Assembly (NCBI GenBank): GCA_031308135.1
Contig: JAHLJT010009419.1
Span: 65,554,723 to 65,618,722, forward strand
DNA from: Acheta domesticus
Lineage: Eukaryota; Arthropoda; Insecta; Orthoptera; Gryllidae
Length of the DNA stretch: 64,000 bases
Direction of reading: 5' to 3'
Both the position numbers and the translations under genes were made by a program. The notes beneath the pieces are model-generated. The model did not search any database, had not been told where the DNA came from, and was given only the letters and a program-made list of their open reading frames with translations. Of this stretch, positions 35,516 through 47,660 are shown piece by piece. How positions within the stretch are numbered: position 1 is the first letter of the stretch; every line of letters starts with the position of its first letter.

Positions 35516-36087
35516 GTAAGAAAACTCGGTGATGAAAGGAAAGGAAATCTACCCTTGTAATTTGGATGAAACTCCGGTTCCAGTGTTTTCAGGGTTAGGA
35601 TATTATAGAAGCGACCGGTGGGTTGCGAATTAGGAAAGGCGGAATGTGTTTTCGAACTATCGCACATTTTAACTCTTCAAAATGTATCTTGAACGCGGAA
35701 AATCCTACAAGTAGTGTACAATCTATTTGCACGCATCGGGATTTTAATCCTTGTCTAAGACAACTTTTACTTCATAAGGAAAATACAATTTGTGCTTTCT
35801 TTCTTTCTTTCTTTACTATTTTTTTGTTAGGCCACAAGGCCTTTCAAGAACTTGAATACAATGTTATTAATATTCACAAGTAGGATTTGGCACTATCATC
35901 GTTTGTTAACTTATTTACTCCTTCATAAATATTGTTCGTCTAAGAAAGTTTAATTTTAAAGAATTGTGATTTTAACAAAATGCTTCTCAGAGTATCAATA
36001 ACACTACTAATAATTAAGGTGAATGCAATTTACCTTTAGGAAATTTGTACTTGATTCTGCTAGGGATCACAACATTACAGTCTAAAT

Positions 36088-36897
36088 CAGGCTGTTCCAA
36101 CTCAGCTGCCCGCCGGCGGGTACGCGGACGCCCGAGAGCCACAGCGGGCACTGTCGGAGACTGGCGGGCACAGACTGCTGCAAACATTCGCTGCCGCGCC
36201 TGGCGAAATATAAGCCCTCGGGGCGCCGCGAGTTGGCCTTGGCCTTTGTCGACAATTCGTCGCTGATAGCCGAAGTAGGGAGCGATTAGGTTGGGGAGCT
36301 GAGGGCACGCCGGGGCTCACACTCAGAAAGAAATCTCAGACGTTTAACAAGAAACGTAAAATTCGATTCAATTCAACAATATTTTATGAAATTAATTTTA
36401 GACATTTTTTTAACAAGTGAAGCGATGTCTGGTGTCAGTACTTCGGCTGTTGCGCTACGTAGAACGCTCTTCAATGTCTTGTCCTGAAGCTGGGTTCTTT
36501 CTTTGATTTTAATTATTTTCATTGCAGAGAAAAGCTTCCAACAATATATTGATGCAAACGTAGATATAATCTTAGCTGCATTTTATCAAGCTTGGGGAAG
36601 ACTTCCACATGTAAATTCTAATATCATCGCAACAAATTAAAGATATTTAAATATCTGTTCTTTAGAATTATGAAGTTTTGTAAATCTCTTATCTCCAACT
36701 CCATCGAAGAGGGCAAGGTTGACAGAGAAAAGGGTTGTGGCTTCCTCTGCCAGCCATCGCACTACTCACATTGCTTCCACGAAAGAAAGCGAACGTGATA
36801 AGAGAGCTTCCCCCTCCACAACCTCCTCCTGGGCTAGCCACGATTGCCCGCAGGCGCGCTCGCGGGCGCCCGCGAGAGCACGAGTTGGAATAGCCTG
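36088..36897 (-). mobile_element. hAT-superfamily element, 810 bp, with perfect 8-bp target duplication
   Basis: Begins CAGGCTGTTCCAACTC and ends with the complement of CAGGCTATTCCAACTC: 16-base terminal inverted repeats with one mismatch. It is flanked on both sides by GTCTAAAT (36080-36087 and 36898-36905), an exact 8-bp duplication diagnostic of hAT insertion. The GC-rich ends (36100-36300, 36780-36890) enclose a degenerate transposase C-terminus on the minus strand (36373-36576). It is an internally deleted, non-autonomous copy; the intact duplication suggests moderate age. Confidence 0.88.
36373..36576 (-). pseudogene. hAT transposase C-terminal (hATC) remnant
   Basis: Minus-strand frame of 67 codons plus stop containing WKLFSAMKIIKIKERTQLQD and, further on, KTLKSVLRSATAEVLTPDI. 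This resembles the hATC dimerisation region (C/W-x-x-L/F-FS-x-M...K-x-R-x-L and L-x-R.A.A) of ZBED/GTF2IRD2-like hAT transposases. Upstream the frame is broken and the catalytic domain is absent. It lies inside the 36088-36897 element. Confidence 0.7.
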
Positions 36898-37371
36898 GTC
36901 TAAATTAAAGTTTCGAGTTAGAGGAAAAGTGAGGTAAGAGGAGAGGAATCTTGATTGATTTTCTATATGATTTTTAATTGAATATACACGTAATTCTTTA
37001 TGAATTTTCGAATTTGGTTCAAACTAATTTGTGCTCACGCGAAATTAAGAAATTTTTAAAAAAAATTGTTTCCGGCAAACAAAACAGTAATTTATGAAAT
37101 CTGAATAAGGGTCGGTATAGCTTAGTTAATAGGGGCGGAGCCTGCCGAACAAAACCATAATAACAGCGCGCTGCCCCCACCCAAACCTCAGTACCCCCTC
37201 TCTTCCTCAAGCTTCCATTGCCTTGCATGCACCAGCTACGGACGGATTCGCGATAGTCCACGATTACATAATTATTTAACATTTCGCTTAATTACATTTG
37301 TACAAATTTAACAAGACGACATTGAAAATTTAATACTTTCTGCAACTTTTCCTGAGATTTTTTTTGGGGAG

Positions 37372-37415
37372 GGAAGGGCGCCACCCTAGAGCCCTTAAGG
37401 AGCAGCCGCCACTGG
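37372..37415 (-). mobile_element. Possible DNA-transposon terminus
   Basis: On the minus strand this reads CAGTGGCGGCTGCTCCTTAA and continues through GGGCTCTAGGGTGGCGCCC, resembling CAGTGGCG-type hAT ends. I could not find a partner inverted repeat, so this is either a solo end or a chance match. Confidence 0.3.
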
Positions 37416-37419
37416 GATT

Positions 37420-38360
37420 CTATCTTCTAAAACCCTGAGATGGAGTGGTGGATATTTGAATGGCAGAAAGTCCTCAAGAGGTCAGGTTTCAACTGTGACT
37501 AGTAAAAGAATCTTGGCTAAAAGCTAGACCAAATTTAATCATCCCACAGTTCCCGTTCTTTTCTGATACCATTTTTGCTAAGACAGGCTTACACGAGTAA
37601 CCGATAAAGCAGTTAACACAAAATATAGCTTTAACAACTAGATCATATAGGGAGAGACAATTGAATATTTATGAAAAAATAAAGTGCTTTCCAGAACCTA
37701 CTTTATTAAACACGAGATTCCGAAATAGAAAAAATGTAACGATGAATAAATGCAAAAAATACCTTTAGTTAATGGCTTTGAATATACAAAGAATTTATAT
37801 GCGCAAAGCATTACAGCTTTTTATCTTACATGATATTAAAAATATGTGCGTTTGCGTCAATGAAAAATTTCACTCAAATTAGGTTAAATGTTCTTTGCAA
37901 AAAATAATCTACATTCTACTAATTTAACATTTTACATTAATACTTGTTTGTTGTCACTATAACTTTCATTTATTTTGCTGTGTGTGGAGAAAAAGGAGCA
38001 CATTTTGTTTATTTTTAAGTGAAATTAATGTTTTTAGGGCATTCTACTTTACCTTGGATTTTACGGACTGTTTATCGTCCGTAGAGAGCTCTTTCCACTT
38101 AGTCCATAAAAAAATCAGCATTGTTCTGTGCAGTGGTAGCCCCAACTTAAACAAACAAAAGGTCTCCTAATGAACCAAAAATTATTTGTAATATTTTAGT
38201 CCGACATAAAATTGCTCACAGTCATTTATTTTTAAATATTAAATATGCTACATTATTAAAGTTGTATTGAGATACTGCCTTTTATCCCACGTATTTTATT
38301 TACTCATTTAATTTATACTTCTTTCTAATTACTTCTATGCTTAATTTCAATATTTGCTAG
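37420..38360. other. AT-rich intergenic sequence
   Basis: Nothing recognised. Confidence 0.4.
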
Positions 38361-38378
38361 CTCAGGTTTTCACTACAG

Positions 38379-38452
38379 GGGCAATAATCCATGTGTTAAG
38401 CCGCTTGGCCCACCCAAACCCGCGTAGTCGTTTCGTGGCTTCCAGACAGCAG
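38379..38452 (+). other. Exon-like segment between splice sites
   Basis: Short, less AT-rich segment with an acceptor-like CACTACAG| (or TTTGCTAG| at 38360) and a strong donor, AGCAG|GTAAGG, at 38452/38453. One frame is open across it (AIIHVLSRLAHPNPRSRFVA, then SRQQ). About 270 bases downstream another acceptor-like TTGTACTAG| precedes the hammerhead-like motif at 38724. No protein family recognised; it may be a UTR or lncRNA exon. Confidence 0.25.
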
Positions 38453-38723
38453 GTAAGGAACGGCTCAACTTACATTTCATGTTTCTGTTACAAAAATGTT
38501 TTTTCTCAAGTTCTATTCAATTTCATCCACTTTCTTGCGTAGATTTAAATTCCTGTTATATAAAAAAATTTCTTTTTCTTTGTTTTCATTTCACATAATG
38601 TTAGTTCTGTTTTTTTTTAAATTACTAGTAATCCGCCATTCCAAATGTTAATCTCTTGTTTTATTGTTATCTCTTACTTTTAATTGTTTAATTAATTGTT
38701 TGCTATTTTCTTGTACTAGAAAA

Positions 38724-38754
38724 CTGATGATGATGGCTAAGCCATCGAAAGCTG
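38724..38754 (+). ncRNA. Hammerhead-ribozyme-like motif C
   Basis: CTGATGA (38724-38730), one T, a perfect 6-bp stem GATGGC/GCCATC closed by TAA (38732-38746), then GAAA (38747-38750) and GCTG. This has the best stem II in the window. The T between CTGATGA and the stem is the same extra base as in motifs A and B. It is followed by TAATAAAC. Stems I and III were not resolved. Confidence 0.4.
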
Positions 38755-38859
38755 CTCTTGTAATAAACAACATTGTTGGCAATGACAACACCTGTGATCA
38801 TTTAAGCAATAATCCATACTTCTCAGGGTTTCATACCTTGTATTATTTTTCGTGAGCCT

Positions 38860-39810
38860 GAAAATAACCGCTCGTACAAGTTCTCAGTTGCTGATAATTT
38901 TTATGACTATGGGAAATTGTATTTTGTGGATCGTCTTACCACGCACTTTCTAAATAATAACAACAATTGATATTTATACTGAAATTAAAGCACCATATAA
39001 ATTACAACTCCAACCATTGCTTTAATATATTTCTTCCTTTTTTATTTTATTTTATTTTTTTATTTGTCAAAAAGCAATAAAAACTGTATATGACGTGTGG
39101 GAAAAGAAATTTATCTGCGCACATTTTCTTGAGGGCCAGAATTTAAAAAAAATAACATGTTAAAGCTAATTTTGGTTCCTGGTAAATTGAATATTCAACT
39201 TCACTGATTTTATGCAAACGAATGACCTATTGATCTTTATCTTATTATACTTTTGATGGAAACACGTGACTTCTTTTTCATATTCTGATTGTGATTGAAG
39301 CAAATTACTTATTTACCTTTACTTATTTTGATGATTATGATGGTCATCATTACTTTACTTCTAATTATTTTAAATTTAACTTCAAATTATTTCTAAATAT
39401 ACATTCTTGTCCTTGAATATCTATCATTTTAATCTCTTTAAAAATTCTTGTTTTGACACTGCACTTTCGTCGAAAAATAGCATACTTAGCGATGCGTCGA
39501 AAACGCGGTCCTGGGCGTCGTCACCGTAGCTCTCCTCGTCCAAATTTCATTCTGGTCATTCACACTTACAGTTCCCCGATTTGGTCGCCCGAAAATTATT
39601 CCTCGCTGCTAGTACACGGAATCTAAACCGCTGCGAATTTGTAATTTCGCGCTTTTCCTATAATAATTTTAAATCATTAAGTTTTTATTGTACTCGCGAC
39701 TCATATCCGCCGCTTACCGATCCATAAATCGTTTTAACTTAGAACTAACAAACTTCATTCTGTTCACAGCCTAGCATCCCCTGCTTGTCAAGTCACGACT
39801 CGTTCTCATC
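38860..39810. other. AT-rich intergenic sequence
   Basis: Nothing recognised. Confidence 0.4.
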
Positions 39811-39813
39811 AAA

Positions 39814-41440
39814 TTTTTACTTTCCCGTATACGTACGTATACACGGAGTGTTATACGTAGTATAGGGAAAGTTATGTAATACTGCGCGAAAAAATGGCCA
39901 ATTTTCGGCGGAAAAAAATTAATTGCCGGGCCGTGAGAACGAATAAGTGGATAAAACCAGTTGCTAAATTAAGAAAAAAATCCCCTAACACGTGGTGTAG
40001 CCAGAAACCCTGTTTTCTAGGTCCTTGATACCGAAAACCCAATTGAAAGGAAAACGTCCGTCTGTCCGTCCGTCCGTCTGTCCGTCCGTCTGTCCGTCCG
40101 TCTGTCCGTCTGTGAACACTGCTAGCGCCCAAATCATACGTACGATTTCTTCCAAAATGGATATTCCCCGGTCAATCTGGTTCTAGTCAAAGCTTTGAGA
40201 TTTTGAAAAAGATTCTTCAAAATTTGGGGGTACTTTATATGAAGCCCCCCGGGGATTTTCAACATTTTCTCAAAAACGGCTCCCAATTTTTTCTTTAAAT
40301 TTCTTGTATGAATAGTAGTTCTAGAGTAAAATACACCTTTTAACATGATATAGGTCCGATTTTCACGTACAGCTCTGAATTTTCGAAAATTGTGAAAGTT
40401 TGAATTTTTTTCGGCGTCTTTCTCCAACTACAAAATTGAAGATAGAGATTTTTTCTTCAAATAAAATTTGATTTGCATATTGAGTTCTTTAATAAAGGTC
40501 ATGTAAATGTTTTTCAAAATTTTGGTAGTTTTCGTGCAATATAGCGTGCAATATGTGCAATTTTAAAAAATTACAAAAACAAGATTTTCTCAAAAATGGC
40601 TACAAATTTTTTCTTTAAACTTTTTGTAGGGATAGTGGTAAATGTACTCTATCAATGACATAAAAGCCATATTTTTCTATCGGTTGGTTTTTTTCAAAAA
40701 TTACAAAAATGTAAATTTTTTTACTTGTCTCTCACGTCGTTAATATGTACATTATCGGCGATGTTTTTACATTATTATATTTACGAGTATATATGCTTTA
40801 AATAATGTCAAGTAAAGTTTCTTGAAAACACTACCGTTTTCTGTGAAAAGTAGCTCAAATTTCGGCATTTTCAGAAATGCTGAAACGCCATTTTCTCGTA
40901 TATGGCTGCAATTTTTTTCTTGAAACTTTTGTAACGGATAGTGCTAATTACACTCTTTAGTATAGCGTAAAGTTTATTTTGAGTTATTTTTTGTTTTTTC
41001 AAAAATTACATAATTGTAATTTTTTTGAAAGATTTCTCATATTACCAGCAATTTGTAAACATTATTATATTTGTGAGTGTAAGTGCTTCAAATAACTTCA
41101 AATAATGTATTTTGAAAATTCAAAAATTTTCGGTGAAAATGAGCTTCAAATTTCGCATTTTTAGTAGTGCTAAAACGCCATTTTCTCTTAAACGGAACAT
41201 AATTTTTAAAAGAAAATGGCCATTTACGGCTAGGTTTCTGTGTTCTTTAATATTCTAAAATTAATATTTTCGTTCTACCAATAGGAAACCGAAAAATTAA
41301 GAAAATGACAAAAAATGTACTTTTGGCGGTGATACATGGTAGCTGGCAAGAAAGAGTAAGTCGCAATTCCGAATAGCTAGCGAAGACCCAAGGAAAAACT
41401 AATACGGGAAAGTCTGTGCCATTCTGTAGCACCACTAGTT
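39814..41440 (+). mobile_element. Hairpin-ended element, longest copy (1.6 kb)
   Basis: Starts with a hairpin (39819-39872, ACTTTCCCGTATACGTACGT against TACGTAGTATAGGGAAAGT) and ends with ATACGGGAAAGTCTGTGCC, then TAGCACCACTAGTT, so short inverted ACTTTCCCGTAT motifs lie near both ends. It contains a (GTCC/GTCT)n tract (40056-40111) and four degenerate ~300-base units marked by TTTTCTCAAAAATGGC-like blocks near 40262, 40590, 40893 and 41190. It shares sequence with 18333-19481 (inverted) and 19879-20490 (same strand). No transposase recognised; the class is undetermined. Confidence 0.75.
40056..40111. repeat. (GTCC/GTCT)n tetranucleotide microsatellite
   Basis: Fourteen or so GTCC and GTCT tetramers inside the hairpin-ended element. 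The position corresponds to the weak CGTCTTTTCGTCC stretch in the 19.9-kb copy, so it has expanded locally. Confidence 0.9.
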
Positions 41441-41748
41441 ATTTCCAGAAGTCCATCTTTCACTCGCATGTGTCTTGTTTTTATTGTTTCATTCGCCACT
41501 TCGATGTTATTCTGTCCTTTGCTACTGAACCATTCGAGTTCTTTTGTCTGTGTCAATGATGCCCTCTTATCATTTTCTTTTATTTTAAAAAAATATTTTA
41601 AATTTATTTTAAACTCACTAGGAATCAATTCTATTTGACTCTTCATGACTTCTAAATCCCCAATGTCACGTTCCTGCTCGTAGTTACTGGGATTTCTTTG
41701 ATTTTCTGTACAAATTTCGTCAATATATTTTAATTTAGTTTTAACCAA
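41377..41748 (-). other. Open reading frame of uncertain status (123 codons)
   Basis: Minus-strand frame with a charged, non-repetitive composition (for example DIGDLEVMKSQIELIPSEFK and KDGLLEITSGATEWHRLSRI). Its last ~20 codons overlap the end of the hairpin-ended element, so it may be an element-disrupted coding fragment or part of a larger mobile element. I recognise no family. Confidence 0.25.
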
Positions 41749-42678
41749 ATATCTTTATACATTTGGATCCATGTCACTACATTTCTTACATGTTTCTTCT
41801 ATACAACGTATTGGCAAGACGCGTTATTTTTGCGTGGCCACCACTAGATTTTAGCAGTTTCCGGGTCTAATTTTCTATGGCGTCTAAGGGAGACCCCAAT
41901 GTATCGTCTTGTATTTCCTTTTTCAAAGGCTCAATATCACGCTCATTTTTCTGTTATATATTTTTTATTTTTTTAATTTAAATTTTTTTAATTTAAATTT
42001 TAATTTTTTTTATTCTCCTGAATTTCTACAGGCATAAGCTCAAAATCCTTTAGGCTTAACTTTAAAAAATGTTACTTTGATGACAAAACTAATATATTTA
42101 TTCAATCCAGTAACGAAATGAGATAGTTATTTTCAAATTGTTTGGGTATACATGTATCTAAATATTTAAAACACTAAGGATTTTGAATGAATAAATAAAT
42201 GAAAAGTAGATCGATATGTTTTTGCCTTCAGTAACTGAATATTACTTTTTATGATCCACTCACCGTTTCATTTGCACCAAATGTATTTTACTCTATTTTA
42301 CTCGCTTCTGAGTATTGCTTCACGAGAGGTTAAAATGCACGGAACTCTGTGCATGATTTAATTTAAACTAATACACTGAAACCAAAAATATTTTAATTTA
42401 CTCTTATGCCTGTTAATTATGTTTGAGACGAAAGTAACAGTAGTTGGAAGGCAAGGGAAATATTTAAAATTCATGGGTTTCTTTCCTGAGAATTTCTTCT
42501 GTTACTGTCAAATTTTGACGGTTTTCTTTCTTGGGTTTTGTAGACTATCCTTACAATTCTGTTTGACATTTACTGTTCCATATTTTTATAGACAGTGAAA
42601 CATTTGTGGATCGTTTTAAAACATACATATACAACTTTTATTATCATCACTGTCTTTTATTACACAAATAAAGTCAGT

Positions 42679-42712
42679 ACAACGTTCGGGAGATTCTGTT
42701 CTCCATCTTCAG
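42679..42712 (-). ncRNA. Hammerhead-ribozyme-like motif B
   Basis: On the minus strand: CTGAAGA (42712-42706), one T, GGAG paired with CTCC around an 8-base loop, then CGAACGTTG where GAAA would be expected (one A lost). It shares stem II with motif A but has a different loop. Followed by TTTATTTGTGTAATAAAAG. Confidence 0.35.
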
Positions 42713-42719
42713 GAACATC

Positions 42720-44340
42720 AATTTCATAATACCAGATTTATTTAGTGGAAACATCTGCATTTAAATTCAATAAATTAAATTCACTTCGGTTAGAGTTAAA
42801 AATTATATTTTATTAAAATCTTTACAATACTTTAAAATAAAATTTTCAAAGTTCAACACTCAGAATAGAAGAGCAGAGGCCTGCCTTTTGATGAGATTTC
42901 ACATTTCTTTTATTTTAATGTTATGTATTGTTACATCTACACAAAATGCCTCGAATTTGCAATTTTATGAGTTGGATGTTAGTGACATGTTAATGTCTTT
43001 GACATGTTATTTGCTTAGGATCTAAAAAAATAAAATATTATTTAAGATAACTTTATGCGTTAATTACGCAACTTGCCATCACCGTTATGTTCAGCATCTT
43101 TCATTAATCGGTTTGGTCAATGCTATCTTCATCTGTGTTGTTGTGAATGTAGAAGGTAATTTATTAAATGACAAAAATGTATTCCAAATCACGAAACCAT
43201 TATAATCAATTTTATATGAAGAATGGAAATAAAATTAAATACATTAAATTAGAAACGTAACAAGAATTTGTTTCCCGAAAGTCTCGAATACATTATATTT
43301 TTGCAGTTTATTATTTAACACATTTCTCTAAAATTTGGTGTTTTTATTTACATATAACTATAACATCCCCGTGTACCAATTCTGCTATTACAGAAATTAA
43401 CGAATCTAGTGTATAAAGAGGGGTTTAATTACATGTGTGGTATGTTCAAGAAAAAGAGCGACGATAGGAGCGAGTTTTCTTATATACCACTAGTGCAATT
43501 ATACACATGTTACGGTCAATATTTTATCGTTTCTATTTAAGAATGATTTAAATTTTGAGAAATTCAAGCACGTATTTACCATTCGAGGCATACGTTTGAT
43601 GACGTTTTACTTCTGAAAAAGATATTTTAGTAGACCTTGCAATGTTCGTTTGCAAGAAATATTTGAAAATGAAAGGTACTGAATATATTGCGGATAAAAT
43701 ATTAAAAGAAACTGACAAAGTCATGAAAACATTACTTCTCACGAAAAGTAAAGGCAGGTCTGAGAAAATACATATACAGATAAGAATTAGGAAGTAAAAA
43801 CAAGTATCTTGTAGAGAGTTTCTTGTAGAGTAATATCTTGTGGAAGTTGTATCTTGTGACACAGATTTGCTATAGTGTATAGTAGTTTTAGAACGGGTAA
43901 ACACAACTGACGTGTACGTTTGTAATCCTAAGACCAAATGTTGTAATGTACAATATTCAATTTGTTCATGTTAAATATTTTATATTGTTCCATTAGTCAG
44001 CTAGATTAACGTTTACTTCGCCAATTCAGTTTTATTCATTCGTTGTTTATATACAGTTATTGTAGGCACGTAAACTGTGATGTTCATTTTTGTTCATGAT
44101 TCATGGCCAACTGGAAATATGTTGGCTATGCCTGTGTTATAGTTTCTTAATTAAACGATTGGTTCCTTTTCTGAATTCTGATTGGTAGGTGTGGAGTTTT
44201 AATTGTACGGTGGGATTTTAATTGCATGCCTGCTATTAACATAGAGATGATAGACTATTTTTCATGGAATTTATGAGAATATTCAGTTTACTAAACGAAA
44301 AAATTCTATTAAAAAGGAATTTCTTGTCCACCTCCATTAA
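42720..44340. other. AT-rich intergenic sequence
   Basis: No gene recognised. Open frames here are short and A/T-biased. Confidence 0.4.
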
Positions 44341-44349
44341 TGATTCATT

Positions 44350-44545
44350 GGTTGTGATTCCGGGCGCGTTTACTAATGATGTAATTAGTCCTGAAAGTAT
44401 AGTGCATGTTTTCCATCGGGAGGTGGCTGTGTGACGAGATCCAGCGCCGACCTACCGTGGACTAGCGGGGTTTTCCACAACCAGGTATCTCCCACCAACG
44501 GGGCACCGCCCCGGCCAGGACAAGCTCTAAGCCCCCGACCGTACA
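44350..44545 (-). repeat. SINE-like family copy 6, 5'-truncated
   Basis: Carries the 3' half only: GTGATTCCGGGCGCGTTTAC, GAGATCCAGCGCCGACCTAC, TCTCCCACCAACGGGGCACC, GGACAAGCTCTAAGC. Similarity stops abruptly near 44545, where unrelated GC-rich sequence begins. Truncation at the 5' end fits target-primed retroposition. Confidence 0.7.
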
Positions 44546-45164
44546 CCTCCAGAAAAGCGGGTCGTAAGATGCACGGCCAGTGCGGGGCAGTCATCAGACA
44601 GAGGATCGCCTACGCAGAGAATTCTTGCTCGAAAAGTAGAGTGAGTCGAATTGTCGCTCTTGAGCGGCCACTCGACCTGCAGCACAACGTTTAGTTTACG
44701 TTCGCCGAGCTCTCTTTTGGACACGAAGAGAGATCTTCATGCAAGGAGAACCTGACATTTCAATCTAACTGAACCCATTCTGCACTTTAAAATCTTTGAT
44801 TTAAAAGTGAAAGTTGCAGAAATCTGGAACCTAACTTCTAACCAACAGCCGCTTAACATACATACTTCTGTGAGTGAGTCAATATTTTAATATTGCTAAA
44901 AACTGATACGAAATTTCTTGAAATTAAATTGAACTCCACAAACTCAATAAAATCTTATATCAAAATTGAATCTCTTTGTTTGCTAAATTACCAAATTCAC
45001 CTACTTCAAAAAAATTCAATTTAGAATTAAATTCTTATAATAATAAAATTCGTTCTAGATTTTCCAGGATATTTTTTATCCTCCTTAAAAATTTAATTTC
45101 TTCTTCCAAATTTCCATTATTATTAAATTAGTTAAACAAGTATTATGTCCTATCTTGTCCTATG

Positions 45165-45295
45165 GCTCGACAGCCCGCTAAGGGCCTCGGCCGACTGGCT
45201 GTAACCCAGCCTCTCACCCATGGGATAAGGGATACGTGTGGTTAGCACGAAGACATCCCTTTACTGGTCTTCATAACCTTAAGATAGGCTTAATC
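45165..45295. repeat. Possible interspersed repeat fragment
   Basis: An isolated GC-rich ~130-base segment in AT-rich DNA: GGCTCGACAGCCCGCTAAGG, GGCCTCGGCCGACTGG, CCCATGGGATAAGGGATACG. It looks like a dispersed-repeat fragment by composition and sharp borders, but no second copy is in the window. Confidence 0.3.
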
Positions 45296-45299
45296 ATCT

Positions 45300-47655
45300 T
45301 CACACAGCAATTTATTATTTACCTGAATTATATATATCAAATTTAAATCAAAGTCAAAAAACATCTTGGGTAAACTACTGGCAACATGTCTTAATTTGAT
45401 TATATTTAAAAAATTATTTTAAATAATTTATATTGTAATAATCCGGTCTTTCCTATCAAATTTCACGCCCCCACATTAAGCTTACCACTGTAATACCCCC
45501 GTCTTTTGTTTTTTTAATTTTAAGAAATCTTAATTGGAAACGTGAACGTGGTACATGTGGGTGACTAGCTCAACACCACGTCCACTGGATGCTCCTGAAA
45601 AATTAATTACTCTCTGCATTTGTCGTGGGCTGAAAATACCGCTCTACGAGGACTCGGTCGATGGATCTTATACTTACGCTTTGTTTACCAATAATACAAA
45701 GGGAATAATTTTGAAATACTTAATTTCTATTGAATGAAACGTGAATTTATATATGCACGTAACGACATGAAGTGTCGTAGGTCTCTTTATTATTCTTAGA
45801 AACTTTTCATCAATCTCTTACATGCATTATCATATTATTTACTTGACAAATAATTTTCCCTATTGATGGCCATCTACTAATTATTACAATTTTAAATTTT
45901 AATTATTGCTTTGACCAAATTTGTAATTACTCTTAGGGCTTGAACATCAAAATTTAACTGTTTTATGTATTTCTCAAATTCGGGCTTCGCGGAAATACTT
46001 CCTTGTCCTTTCGGCGTCAGCACACTTGGCAGTTCAGCTTCACAGCACCCTATCTTCTCCTGGATTCCGGTGTCCGCTTCAATCCACACTCGGTTAATTA
46101 ATTATTCTAAGAAAACTTCTTACAATCCCGACACTCCTGAATTTTAACTATGTAGTTCTTGCACCGAGTTCCAATCTCAAAATTATATCTTAAAGATGAC
46201 GATTACTGTTCGTACATCTTGATCCTATCACGCGCCAATCTCGCGAAACTATAACTTCCAAGTACACAGTCCGACATCCGATCGCTACAAGATCCTGACA
46301 CGAACTGTTGTAAAAATTCCAAAAACAAATGTTCTATCTCCGTTCTTCTTTTCAAAAACCCCTTGTTTCTATTCTTGTCCCATAGTCCTTCTCGTGTTTA
46401 TAATCCCTGTGTTATTGCTAATTCATCAACAAATGACTAATCTCTTTTTGTCAACAATGTTCCTATTTCTTTATGCTATATTTGGTGATAATTTATTAAT
46501 AAAACAATTTTCCCCATTCTCCAATTAATATATATCATTTTCTCATATTTATACGTATTATTTCTCACGCCAAATTACGTACTGAAGTGCACGAAAATTG
46601 AGGGCTTTTCCGATGCACTTCAATATTAAACAATTTATATTAAACAGCCTCAAAATTTCTTGAAAGAATTGAACAAGAAGAAAATAAACATTTTAAAAAA
46701 CGCTTGCTGCCGCATTACCCACGGTGTTGTAATCATCGTCACACTGGCGTAATAATTTTGTATTTTAGATGTACACGTAAGCTTCCGCGGCTCGAATCCA
46801 TGATTTCTTGGCTGTCCAGGAGACGCCGCGTCGTTGGCTGAGAGGCTCAAGTTTCGCCTGTCATGTCGCAGGCTTTCGCAGGGCAGAGAGGGATAGAACT
46901 AAGGAGAGAGACAGTTCAGTAGACATGTTTCCGTGATCCGAGAAATAATTAAAGATGCAGCTAATTGCATCTGTAGTATTTCAGCCAGAAATGTTTCTCA
47001 ATTATGAACAGTTTTATCCGTACGACATTCAATAATATTTATAAATTGTACCCCTTCATTGAATGAAAAAAGCTAGAAATAAAATGTCATTGATTCTAAA
47101 AAATATCATTATGATACTGGATTGAATGAATCTGAGAAAACAACGTGGAAGTAACATTCAGTGAAACTATGAGGCTGTTAAAATTGCTTATAACAATCCT
47201 AATACCAAGTGCAGATGCAGCTTGTTCTTAATATTTGTCAGAATATCAAAAACATTTAATAGAATACTACGGGACTTGGGTCTTTAGCAATTCCCTTAGT
47301 GAAAAGTAATTTTCATGAAAATTTCCAGTTTTAACCAAAAAATTAATTTGCTCACAAAAGAAGATCGAAACCTGGATTTTATTTCCAGGAAGAACTGTTA
47401 CAGAATTATTTGATATGTTGCCCATATGACAATAATAGTGTGGTGACCTCTTTTTTATAAGGTACCACTTATCTCACACTCAGTCGCAACATTTAACAAT
47501 TACCTGCAATATCCGCAGTTACCAGCACTGCTACAAAGATTGTGATATTGTCATCGCAAGAAGCGGAAGCAAGATTCTCATCGCTTATGCACAAACGTGT
47601 GTTGTGAGCAGTTATGAGCCACAATGGGTCAGGAGACTGTCACAGACGTCGAAAG
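45300..47655. other. AT-rich intergenic sequence
   Basis: Nothing assigned. GGCTCGAATCC at 46792 resembles a tRNA box B but has no partner box A. Confidence 0.35.
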
Positions 47656-47660
47656 TCTTG

